Assembly: GCA_902793465.1 (NCBI GenBank)
Contig: CADBDT010000033.1
Coordinates: 1 to 50,789, forward strand
Direction of reading: 5' to 3'
DNA: 50,789 nt
From: an uncultured Coriobacteriaceae bacterium
GTDB taxonomy: Bacteria > Actinomycetota > Coriobacteriia > Coriobacteriales > Atopobiaceae
The stretch's first letter is position 1. The number at the start of each line of letters is the position of its first letter. Below the pieces are notes generated by a model. That model ran no database searches, was not told the DNA's origin, and saw only the letters and a list, made by a program, of their open reading frames with translations. Made by a program: the position numbers and the translations under genes. Of the stretch, positions 16,864 to 24,400 are shown piece by piece.

Positions 16864-19059
16864 CTACTTCTTTTTCTTTGCAGCGGCCTCGGCGGCCTTC
16901 TTGGCTGCGTTGGCCTTGCGCGTAGCAGCGGCTTTTTTGGCGGCGGCGGAGCGACGGGCCTTCTTTTCGGCCTCGGTGAGCTCTTCCTTTACTGCCTTCA
17001 CGACCTTTGCTGCCTTGGCGGCGGTAGCCGGCTTCTTGGCTGCAGGCTTTGCGGCGGCTTTCTTTGCGGCATGCCTCTCGAGCACCGACGTCTTCTTGGG
17101 CTTGGGCGGCAGCTCGCCGTCGTACTTGAATATGGCGCCACCCAGCGGCGGTACGCGCACCGTAATGGAGTTGTCACGCAGGTTCCAAGGCTGCTCCTCC
17201 GAGGCAAAGCGGATGTCTGCGTTGGTTACGCCCGATCCGCCAAAGTCGATCTCGTCGGAGTTGAACACCTCGCGCCAGTAGCCCGCACGAGGCACGCCAA
17301 TCCTGTACTCCTCGTACGGGTTGACCTCGTAGTTAATAACAATGAGCAGGTCGTCGTCGGGGTTGTCGCCGTGGCGCACGAAGCTTATTACGCACTGGTT
17401 GGAGTTGTTTGCGTCAATCCACTCGAAGCCCTCGGGCACGTAGCTCTTCTCCCACAGCGCGGGCTGCTCCTTGTAGAACTTGTTGAGCGCGGCAACGAAG
17501 TCCTGATGCTTCTTGTGGGCCTCGAACTCCTCGGCCATAAAGTACTCGATGCCCTCGTAGTAGCGCCACTCAATAAACTGGCCAATCTCGTTGCCCATGA
17601 AGTTGAGCTGTCCGCCTGGGTGCATGTACTGGTAGAACGCCAGCGAGCGCAGGCCGGCCATCTGACGCCAGAAGTCGCCGGGCTGACGCGTAATGAGCGA
17701 GCACTTGCCGTGCACGACCTCGTCGTGAGAGAGCGGCAGCACGAAGTTCTCGTTGAAGGCGTACATGATGGAGAAGGTTAGCAGGCTGTGGTTGCCCGGA
17801 CGATATGGGAAGTCGGTCTGGCAGTAGCGCAGGGTATCGTTCATCCAGCCCATGTCCCACTTGTAGTTAAAGCCAAGGCCGCCGACCTCGGGCGGACGGG
17901 TTACCAGCGGCCACGCCGTGGACTCCTCGGCGATCATCATTACGTCGGGATGATACGTTCCCACAATCTCGTTGCACTTGCGCACGAACTCGATGGAGGG
18001 GTAGTCGTGCTCGGAGCCGTCGGGGTTGAACTTCTTGAGCGCGTCGTCGTCGATGCCAAAGTTGAGGTACAGCATGGAGGTTACGCCGTCCATGCGAATT
18101 CCGTCGGCGTGGTACTCGCCGATCCAGTACAGCAGGTTGGAAATGAGGAAGGTGTGGACCTCGCCGCGCTCGAAGTCGAACTTGTAGGTGCCCCAGTTGG
18201 GGTGGATTTCCTTCTCGTACAGCTTGGAGCCGTTAAAGTGCACCAGGCCCTGCTCGTCGGGGCAGAATCCGCCAGGCACCCAGTCCAGGATTACGGCGAT
18301 GCCCGCCTTGTGGCACTCGTCCACGAAGTGCTTGAACTGCTTGGGCTCGCCGTAGCGCGCGCTGGGCGCGTAGTAGCCGGTAACCTGGTAGCCCCAGCTG
18401 CCGTCAAACGGGTGCTCCATAACGGGCAGCAGCTCTATGTGGGTGTAGCCCATCTTCTTTACGTAGGCAACAAGCTCGTCGGAGAGCTCGTCGTAGGTGT
18501 AGTACGAACCCGTACCGTCCGCGGGGTCGTCGGGCACGGTGCCCTGGCCGGTAAGGCCGTCGTCGTGACGCTTCCACGAGCCCAGATGAACCTCAAAGAT
18601 GTTGAGGGGGCGCTTCATGTGGTCGGACTTGGCGCGTGCGTCCATCCACTTTTTGTCACCCCACTTGTAGGACTCGATCTCGGCCGTACGCGAGGCGGTT
18701 CCGGGAATGAGCTCGGCGTTGAACGCGTACGGGTCGGCCTTGTACAGCATGTCGCCTGCGCGGGTCTCTATTACGTACTTGTACAGCTGGCCCTCCACTA
18801 CGCCAGGCACGAAGCCGTACCACACGCCGCCAACCGGGGTGCGCGTAAGCGACGTGGCGTTGGGATCCCAGCCGTTAAACTCGCCGATTACGTGTACCGC
18901 ACGCACGTCGGGCGCCCACACGGCAAAGAAGTAGCCGTCCTGGCCGTCGTTCGTGCAGGGGTGGGCGCCGAGCTTCTCGTAGCTGCGGAACCACTCACCC
19001 TTGGCAAATAGATATAGGTCGTCGTTGGTGAGGAGGTAGTTCTGAATTGGTGCACTCAT
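16864..19059 (-). CDS. glgB: 1,4-alpha-glucan branching enzyme with Lys/Ala-rich C-terminal tail
   Basis: Introduces alpha-1,6 branches into glycogen. The N-terminal CBM48 region (YFFAVWAPDVRAVHVIGEFNGW, of which residues 44 onward) leads into the GH13 barrel with DGIRMDGVTSM (nucleophile Asp near residue 323), MMIAEESTAWP (acid/base Glu near 378) and LSHDEVVHG. The enzyme proper ends near residue 652. It is followed by about 77 residues with some 22 Lys and 29 Ala (KKAAAKPAAKKP and similar), like a histone-H1 or HU-type tail and not part of the usual enzyme. AGGGGGG lies upstream of the ATG. It is divergent from nth and heads the glycogen block. Confidence 0.94.
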   Translation of the reverse strand: MSAPIQNYLLTNDDLYLFAKGEWFRSYEKLGAHPCTNDGQDGYFFAVWAPDVRAVHVIGEFNGWDPNATSLTRTPVGGVWYGFVPGVVEGQLYKYVIETRAGDMLYKADPYAFNAELIPGTASRTAEIESYKWGDKKWMDARAKSDHMKRPLNIFEVHLGSWKRHDDGLTGQGTVPDDPADGTGSYYTYDELSDELVAYVKKMGYTHIELLPVMEHPFDGSWGYQVTGYYAPSARYGEPKQFKHFVDECHKAGIAVILDWVPGGFCPDEQGLVHFNGSKLYEKEIHPNWGTYKFDFERGEVHTFLISNLLYWIGEYHADGIRMDGVTSMLYLNFGIDDDALKKFNPDGSEHDYPSIEFVRKCNEIVGTYHPDVMMIAEESTAWPLVTRPPEVGGLGFNYKWDMGWMNDTLRYCQTDFPYRPGNHSLLTFSIMYAFNENFVLPLSHDEVVHGKCSLITRQPGDFWRQMAGLRSLAFYQYMHPGGQLNFMGNEIGQFIEWRYYEGIEYFMAEEFEAHKKHQDFVAALNKFYKEQPALWEKSYVPEGFEWIDANNSNQCVISFVRHGDNPDDDLLIVINYEVNPYEEYRIGVPRAGYWREVFNSDEIDFGGSGVTNADIRFASEEQPWNLRDNSITVRVPPLGGAIFKYDGELPPKPKKTSVLERHAAKKAAAKPAAKKPATAAKAAKVVKAVKEELTEAEKKARRSAAAKKAAATRKANAAKKAAEAAAKKKK

Positions 19060-19098
19060 ACGGAGTCCCCCCTGATAGTGTTGTTCACAGACACAGTT

Positions 19099-19127
19099 AT
19101 CATAAGCCCGCGACCAAAAAGCGTCAG
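19099..19127 (-). promoter_or_regulatory. Candidate promoter of glgB
   Basis: On the minus strand CTGACG (19127-19122) and TATGAT (19104-19099) are 17 bases apart, about 40 bases upstream of the glgB start in the glgB-nth divergent gap. On the other strand TATTAT at 19176-19181 is a possible -10 for nth. Confidence 0.4.
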
Positions 19128-19204
19128 TGTTTATTTGGGCAGACGGCGCGGTATGTCGGCGCGCGGCTACTTTTGTATTATGTATTCAAAAAAAGGAGGT
19201 AGCT

Positions 19205-19894
19205 ATGCCCCGTGAGTCCAAGAAGTCTAAGGTCGCGCGCGTAACGGAGTTTTGCCATCGTATGGACGAGCTCTATGGAGAGGAGCCTTCCGCTCTGGAC
19301 TGGAGCACTCCGTTCGAGTTGGTAATAGCGGTGCTTTTGTCTGCGCAGACCACCGACGTGGCCGTTAACGCGGTAACGCCCGAGCTGTTTGGTCGTTGGC
19401 CGGACCCCGCTTCCATGGCGCAGGCAAACGCAGGCGACGTGGCCAACGTAATACATCGCCTGGGCTTCTTTAGGACAAAGTCGCAGCACTGCGTGGAGTG
19501 CGCGCAAATGATAATGGCGGACTATGGCGGAGAGGTGCCGCGCACCATGGACGAGCTCACGCGTCTTCCCGGCGTGGGCCGCAAGACGGCAAACATCGTG
19601 CTCAACAAGGCGTTTGGCATCGTAGAGGGCATTGCCATAGACACGCACGTGTTTCGCATTGCCCAGCGCATGGGACTTACCAGGGCGGCCACCCCGCTTG
19701 CTGCCGAGAAGGACCTGCTTGCCGTTATTCCGCAGGAGCTGTGGGGCGGCGTAAACTCCGAGTGGATACGGTTTGGCCGGGCCGTTTGCACGGCGCGCGC
19801 AGCAAAGTGCGACGAGTGCCCCTGCGCCGACCTGTGCCCGCGCAGACCGGTTTTGCACGGTGCCGGCAAGAGCAAGGGTCGGCGCCGCAAGTAG
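19205..19894 (+). CDS. nth: Endonuclease III
   Basis: A DNA glycosylase/AP lyase that removes oxidised pyrimidines. The 229-residue protein shows the helix-hairpin-helix LPGVGRKTANIVL with catalytic K127, catalytic D146 in AIDTHVFRIAQR, and an iron-sulphur cluster motif C195-x6-C202-x2-C205-x5-C211. AAGGAGGT (19193-19200) is 4 bases from the ATG at 19205; an earlier in-frame ATG at 19127 has none. It is divergent from glgB and convergent with the membrane protein gene at 20142. Confidence 0.95.
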   Translation: MPRESKKSKVARVTEFCHRMDELYGEEPSALDWSTPFELVIAVLLSAQTTDVAVNAVTPELFGRWPDPASMAQANAGDVANVIHRLGFFRTKSQHCVECAQMIMADYGGEVPRTMDELTRLPGVGRKTANIVLNKAFGIVEGIAIDTHVFRIAQRMGLTRAATPLAAEKDLLAVIPQELWGGVNSEWIRFGRAVCTARAAKCDECPCADLCPRRPVLHGAGKSKGRRRK

Positions 19895-19921
19895 CTAAGG
19901 GTCGAGCGTCTGGTAAAGAAA

Positions 19922-20014
19922 GGTGCCGTGAGGGGATGCTCCCCAACGCCATTTAGCTAAAGGTCTGGGGGCGCTGTGCACATTGGGGATACTCCCCATC
20001 GGGTACATCGCGGA
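19922..20014. repeat. Family-1 remnants
   Basis: Two partial left arms are present: GTGCCGTGAGGGGATGCTCCCC in two pieces at 19923-19944, and GGGGATACTCCCC followed by ATCGGGTACATCGCGG at 19985-20013. Neither has a facing right arm nearby. They look like broken copies next to the complete one at 20033. Confidence 0.65.
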
Positions 20015-20032
20015 CGGCCCCCGCAACGATGT

Positions 20033-20132
20033 GCCTCCTGGGGATACTCCCCATCGGGTACATCGCGGGAAGTCCGTCTCATAATGAAAAGTCTATCCGC
20101 GACGTACCCGCAGGGGAGTATCCCCAGGAGGC
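20033..20132. repeat. Family-1 palindrome, long type (nth/membrane protein, convergent)
   Basis: The arms 20033-20069 and 20097-20132 pair with a few mismatches round a centre of about 27 bases. The outer arm reads GCCTCCTGGGG, mirrored on the right. It ends 10 bases from the stop of the membrane protein gene. Confidence 0.85.
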
Positions 20133-20141
20133 GCCCCGCCG

Positions 20142-20810
20142 CTACCAGGTTAGAGGCACATCCACGGGCTTGCCGTCAACGGTAACCACGAGCTTCGAGC
20201 CGTCAAGTCGAGCGTCCGAGGCGGCACCCGTACCGCCCACAGCACTGCCGTCCTGGTTCTTCATCTGTCCCCAGCCGACGCCAATGGTAAAGGCGGCAAC
20301 GTCCCACGAACCGTCGGACAGGTTTTCCGGAATAAGTATGGTGCCGTCAAACAGCGCGAGGCTAACGGGCGTGCCCTTTAGCTCTCCCAGCGAGATAACC
20401 TGGCCGTTTTCGGCGTTGTGAATCTCCGACAGGCGATAGACCCCGTTCTCTCCCTGCTCCAGCGAGTAGGTGCAGCCGCGGTTCGAAATGGTCTGATCCG
20501 TTGTCACGGCAGTCCGCTCCACCTCGGGCTGGTTTTGCGCGGTGCGCGAAGGCGCGTCGAGCACACGTACGAACAGCACCACCGCGACGGCAATAATTAC
20601 CACGGCGGCAACTATCACGATAATAAGCGTGCGCTTGCTAATGGGCACGGACTCTTCGTGTTCCGACTCCTCGGAACGGGTGGTGGCAGCTGCATGCTTG
20701 GCGCCCTGTCCATGGCTCAACTTCTTAAAGCTGCCGCGCGCTACGGACTCTGCGTCCACGGGACGCGGCGCCTCTACCCCAAATTCCTCTTCCGTGTCGT
20801 TAACAGACAT
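20142..20810 (-). CDS. Hypothetical single-pass membrane protein downstream of recR
   Basis: A 222-residue protein that I do not recognise. Residues 1-60 are hydrophilic and acidic (cytoplasmic by prediction), residues 61-83 are a clear transmembrane helix (TLIIVIVAAVVIIAVAVVLF), and about 140 residues follow outside, with TTDQTISNRGCTYSLEQGEN and a beta-rich end. There is a single Cys in that region and no lipobox. It starts 22 bases after the recR stop on the same strand, so it is probably the last gene of the dnaX-ybaB-recR operon. No function can be assigned. Confidence 0.75.
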   Translation of the reverse strand: MSVNDTEEEFGVEAPRPVDAESVARGSFKKLSHGQGAKHAAATTRSEESEHEESVPISKRTLIIVIVAAVVIIAVAVVLFVRVLDAPSRTAQNQPEVERTAVTTDQTISNRGCTYSLEQGENGVYRLSEIHNAENGQVISLGELKGTPVSLALFDGTILIPENLSDGSWDVAAFTIGVGWGQMKNQDGSAVGGTGAASDARLDGSKLVVTVDGKPVDVPLTW

Positions 20811-20832
20811 TCTAGACCTCTCGTCTCGTTAT

Positions 20833-21477
20833 CTAGATCTCGCGCCTATCTTCGATGGCGCGGCCAAGCGACAGCTCGTCTGCAAGCTCCACCTCTCCGC
20901 CCACCGACATGCCCACGGCAAAGCGCGTTACGCGCACACCCAGGGGCTTAATGATGCGCGAGAGGTACGTTGCCGTAGCCTCGCCCTCCACGTCGGTGTT
21001 GGTGGCCAGAATGACCTCCTGCACCTCTCCGGACGCGAGCCGCGCCAGCAGCTCCTTTACATGAAGCTGGTCGGGCCCGATCTTGTCCATAGGCGAGATA
21101 ACCCCGCCCAATACATGGTACAACCCTCTATGGCTCCCCGTTCGTTCCACCGCAGAAACATCACGAGGTTCCGACACGACGCAGATGGTGGTCTGGTCGC
21201 GCGTGGAGTCGGCACACACGTCGCAGGTGGAACCGGTTGCGTAGCTAAAGCAGATGGGACAGAAGTGCACCTGCTTCTTTACGTCCAGAATCGCCGATGC
21301 CAGGCGACGTGAGCGCTCGGCATCCGATTCCAGCAGGTAGTAGGCAATGCGCTGTGCCGACTTGGGGCCAATGCCCGGCAGACGGCCCAGCTCGTCGAGC
21401 AGGCGCTGCAGGGCACGGCGGTCGTTGCCCGAGGACGAGCGGTCGACACTCGCGGAATCGTTGTAGCCGGACTGCAT
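20833..21477 (-). CDS. recR: Recombination mediator RecR
   Basis: Works with RecF/RecO to load RecA on gapped DNA. The 214-residue protein has the helix-hairpin-helix LGRLPGIGPKSAQRIAYYLL, a zinc finger with C73, C76, C85 and C88 (CPICF..CDVC) and a Toprim domain (ICVVSEPRDVSAVE, LATNTDVEGEATATYL). It is about 15 residues longer at the N-terminus than many RecR proteins. It begins 2 bases after the ybaB stop, a typical pairing. Confidence 0.95.
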   Translation of the reverse strand: MQSGYNDSASVDRSSSGNDRRALQRLLDELGRLPGIGPKSAQRIAYYLLESDAERSRRLASAILDVKKQVHFCPICFSYATGSTCDVCADSTRDQTTICVVSEPRDVSAVERTGSHRGLYHVLGGVISPMDKIGPDQLHVKELLARLASGEVQEVILATNTDVEGEATATYLSRIIKPLGVRVTRFAVGMSVGGEVELADELSLGRAIEDRREI

Positions 21478-21479
21478 GC

Positions 21480-21788
21480 CTAAAAGAGCCCCGGAATGTT
21501 AAGGCCTCCGGTAATGCCCGCAACCTCGGCGCTGGCCGCCTCGTTTGCCTTGGCGAGCACGGCGTTTACGGCAGTAAGAACAAGGTCCTCCAGCATGCCC
21601 ACGTCTTCGGGGTCCACGGCCTCCGGATCGATGGAAATGGACGTGAGCTTCATGTCGGCCGTGGCGGTAACGTGTACCATGCCACCACCGGCGCTGGCCT
21701 CCACCTCCACGTTGCCCATGTTGTTCTGGGCGCTTTCCAGCTGCTGCTGCATAAGGCGCGCCTGCTCCATAATCTGTTGCATGTCCAT
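21480..21788 (-). CDS. YbaB/EbfC nucleoid-associated protein
   Basis: A 102-residue DNA-binding protein of the YbaB/EbfC family, normally encoded between dnaX and recR as here. The N-terminal helix (MEQARLMQQQLESAQNNM) and the following strand-rich segment (VEVEASAGGGMVHVTATAD) are typical. GGAGG sits 6 bases before the first ATG, which is preferred over the second Met two codons on. The gap to recR is 2 bases. Confidence 0.93.
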   Translation of the reverse strand: MDMQQIMEQARLMQQQLESAQNNMGNVEVEASAGGGMVHVTATADMKLTSISIDPEAVDPEDVGMLEDLVLTAVNAVLAKANEAASAEVAGITGGLNIPGLF

Positions 21789-21849
21789 AGTGTTCCTCCA
21801 TGTTCGCGGGCGCCCGCGACGGGCTGTGCGGGCGCGCTGTTTACGGTTG

Positions 21850-22617
21850 CTAGCTTCTGCTCACACGCACATCGTCGCCAAAGACCTCGAACGCCGTGGC
21901 CAGAATGTTGGAGAGCTCGGGCGGGAGCTCGGTAAGGATCTCGGGCGCAGGATCGAGCTCTGGGTTGGGGGCCGACTCCTGTTTGGGCTCTGGCGTTGGC
22001 TCGGGTTGCGAGGCCGGAGCGGCTTGGGGTTGCGGCTCCTGCGTGGGAGTAGGCTGTGCCGCGGGCGCAGGAGCAGTGGGCTGTTGCGGTGCCAGCTCGG
22101 GCTCGGGAGCCGAGAAGGTCGCGGGCTCGGGTGCCGGCTCGGGCTCGGGAGCCGAGAAGGTCGCGGAATCGGGCACGTACTGCTCGTAAGGCGGCATTTC
22201 GTCGGACGGCGCCTGCGGCGTGCTTAGGTCCTCGTAGGGTACCCGCTCGTAGTACGGATCTGCCGGCGCGGCGCTTGGGGCAGCCTGCGACTCGGAAGAA
22301 GGAGCGGGCGCGTCCCACGGCATGGGATAGCTGGGCTGCGGCTGGGCTTGCGGCGCGGGCTGCTGCGGCTGGGCCTGTGGCTGCTGGGCCTGTGGCTGCT
22401 GCCGCTGTGGCGGGTATTGCGAGGCGGGCTGCTGCGCGGGCGTAGCGCCGGCAGACTGCCTGGCGGCATAGGCCGGTACCTGCAAGTCCGAGCTCGTTCC
22501 CTCCACGTATTCAATGCTACGGCGACCAAACACCTCGTTTACCACGCCCTCAACAATTGCGCGAACGTCGGGACGCTCCAGCATCTTGAGCGCAGCTCCG
22601 ACACCACCTTGCGCCAA
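21850..22617 (-). pseudogene. dnaX: 3' part of dnaX, tau-type tail, in the -1 frame
   Basis: The frame stays open from above 22617 to the TAG at 21850 and holds LKMLERPDVRAIVEGVVNEVFG, which is the conserved C-terminal domain of DnaX seen in relatives (quoted here in part: KMLERPDVRAIVEGVV). It continues as a Pro/Gln/Ala-rich stretch of about 200 residues ending PELSNILATAFEVFGDD. It has no ribosome binding site of its own. The upstream reading frame of dnaX ends at 22539 in the neighbouring frame. It contains a tandem duplication giving ATFSAPEPE twice (about 22095-22170). It is either a dead tail after a frame-shifting deletion or reached by -1 frameshifting. Confidence 0.7.
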
Positions 22618-24188
22618 GACCTCTGCAACGCCCCGGAGTCGGTAACGGCCTGTCCCGCTTGGGCTGCCGGGATTGTTGGCGAGGCTGGCTGCGCTTGGGC
22701 CGCCGGAGCTGCTTGCGTTGCCGGCCCTGCTTGAGCCGCTGGGTTTGTCTGCGGCGCAGCCGACCTCGTGTGCGTTGGCTGGGGCGCGGGTGCTTGACCC
22801 TGGGCTGTTGATGCCTGCCCAGGTGCCTGCTGGGACGTACGCGTGGGCGCAGGTTGCGCCGTCGGCTCGGCCTGCTGCGACGCAGGCGCCGAAGTCGGCG
22901 CAGTCCGTTGCGCGGGAGCGGGAGTCGGAGTCGGCGCAGGCCCTGCGGGCGTCGCGTCCGGCGTCGTGCTTGCGCTCGCAGGCACCTGCGCAGCCGCAGC
23001 CGCCACGGGCGCGGACGCAACTACGGCGCCCCCTCCCCCGCCGCTGGCAAGGCGCTGTTCCAGCACCGCGATTCTTTCTGCAAGCGATTCCAGGGTTAGG
23101 TCGGACTCGGGGCGCGCCATGCGCACGAAGGCAATTTCGAGCACCAGGCGCTGGTTGGGGGCCACGGCCATCTCGCGCGAGACGTCGCCCAAAAGCGCAA
23201 GAATGCGCGCCACGCGGTCTGCCGGGCCAAATGCCGCCGCTTGCGCCTGCAGCTTGGCCACGTCTGCCCCCTCGGGCAACACCGCGGGATTGGCGCCCAC
23301 GCTTGCAACCACGTACACGTCGCGCAGGTGCGCCGCCAGCTCGCGGGTAAACTGCAGCAGGTCCCTGCCCGCGTTAACAAGCTCGCCCACTTGCACAAAC
23401 AACGCGCTTACGTCGCGAGCTGCCACGGCCTGGACCACCTGGTCCAACGCACCTCCGGAAACGGCACCCAAGAGATCTTGCGCCGCATCCAGCCCAATTA
23501 CACCTCCGCCAAACACGGAAAGCTGCTCCAGCGTGCTTAGGGCGTCTCGCATGCCGCCGCGAGCGTTGCGCGTAACCAGCTCCAGCGCCGCGTCCTCGTA
23601 GGTAAACCCTTCCTGCTCGCACACGTATACCAGGTGCTTGAGGATGTCCTCGTTGCCTATGGGCCTAAAGTCGAAGCGCTGAACGCGCGAGAGAATGGTT
23701 GCCGGCACCTTTTGCGGATCCGTGGTGCACAGCACGAACACCACGTGCTCCGGAGGCTCCTCCAGCGTCTTAAGCAGCGCGTTGAACGCCGCCGTGGTAA
23801 GCATGTGGACCTCGTCGATTATGTATACCTTGTAGCTGCCCTGCGTGGGAGCGTAGCTTACGTTGTTAATTATCTCCTCGCGCACGCTGTCTACGCCCGT
23901 GCGCGAGGCGGCGTCCAGCTCGTACACGTCGGGGTGTTCGCCCGCGGCAATGCGCTGGCATTGCTCGCACGTGCCGTCGGGCAAATGCCCCGCGCCTTGC
24001 TCGCACATGAGCGCCTTGGCCAGCAGACGGGCCATGGTGGTCTTGCCCGTTCCGCGCGGACCACAGAACAAGTACGCGTGACTCGTGCGACCCTCCAGCA
24101 CGGCTCGCTGCAGCGTGCCGACCACGTGCTGCTGGCCAACCACGTCTGCAAAGGTCTGCGGACGATATTTTCTGTAGAGAGACTCCAT
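22539..24188 (-). CDS. dnaX: DNA polymerase III gamma/tau subunit, ATPase part
   Basis: Clamp-loader ATPase. The 549-residue product has Walker A GPRGTGKTT near residue 45, a Cys cluster (MCEQ.., TCEQC) with one fewer Cys than the usual four, DEVHML, SRVQRF in the sensor 1 region and the middle oligomerisation domain. A Pro/Ala/Thr-rich linker follows from about residue 370. GGAGG is placed well before the ATG. Near the end the sequence reads SGALQRSWRKVVSELRSR, which is the start of the usual tau-type domain, then runs out of family resemblance (CWSVPTFAQLLRAW) to a stop. The rest of that domain is found in the -1 frame. The protein is therefore gamma-like unless the frame is bridged. Confidence 0.92.
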   Translation of the reverse strand: MESLYRKYRPQTFADVVGQQHVVGTLQRAVLEGRTSHAYLFCGPRGTGKTTMARLLAKALMCEQGAGHLPDGTCEQCQRIAAGEHPDVYELDAASRTGVDSVREEIINNVSYAPTQGSYKVYIIDEVHMLTTAAFNALLKTLEEPPEHVVFVLCTTDPQKVPATILSRVQRFDFRPIGNEDILKHLVYVCEQEGFTYEDAALELVTRNARGGMRDALSTLEQLSVFGGGVIGLDAAQDLLGAVSGGALDQVVQAVAARDVSALFVQVGELVNAGRDLLQFTRELAAHLRDVYVVASVGANPAVLPEGADVAKLQAQAAAFGPADRVARILALLGDVSREMAVAPNQRLVLEIAFVRMARPESDLTLESLAERIAVLEQRLASGGGGGAVVASAPVAAAAAQVPASASTTPDATPAGPAPTPTPAPAQRTAPTSAPASQQAEPTAQPAPTRTSQQAPGQASTAQGQAPAPQPTHTRSAAPQTNPAAQAGPATQAAPAAQAQPASPTIPAAQAGQAVTDSGALQRSWRKVVSELRSRCWSVPTFAQLLRAW

Positions 24189-24271
24189 GTGTGCCTCCGC
24201 ACCTCGATAGCGTGGGGACTAGTATAGCGCGTGTTGCGTCCGCGGGCGCACGACTTGATTTGCGCCAAAGG

Positions 24272-24378
24272 GGTGCCGCTTGGGGATGCTCCCCTACGGG
24301 TACATCGCGGATAGACCTCCTCGTAAGAGAAGGACCTGCCCGCGATGTACCCGATGGGGAGTATCCCCAAGCGGCACC
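24272..24378. repeat. Family-1 palindrome, long type (metalloprotease/dnaX)
   Basis: The arms 24272-24309 and 24341-24378 pair with few mismatches (including GATGCT facing AGTATC as a G-T pair), round a 31-base centre. It starts 23 bases after the metalloprotease stop on that gene's strand and lies upstream of dnaX. Confidence 0.88.
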
Positions 24379-24400
24379 TCGCGTTACCACAAGCTTCGAG

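Noticed and set aside
22560..22620. Programmed -1 frameshift in dnaX
   Set aside because: No slippery heptamer was found in the overlap, and part of the domain seems missing, so a mutation is more likely; kept open in the findings.
22550..23020. A 156-codon Arg-rich minus-strand frame inside dnaX
   Set aside because: It is the third frame of the Pro/Ala-rich linker; the Arg-richness comes from GC-rich codons.
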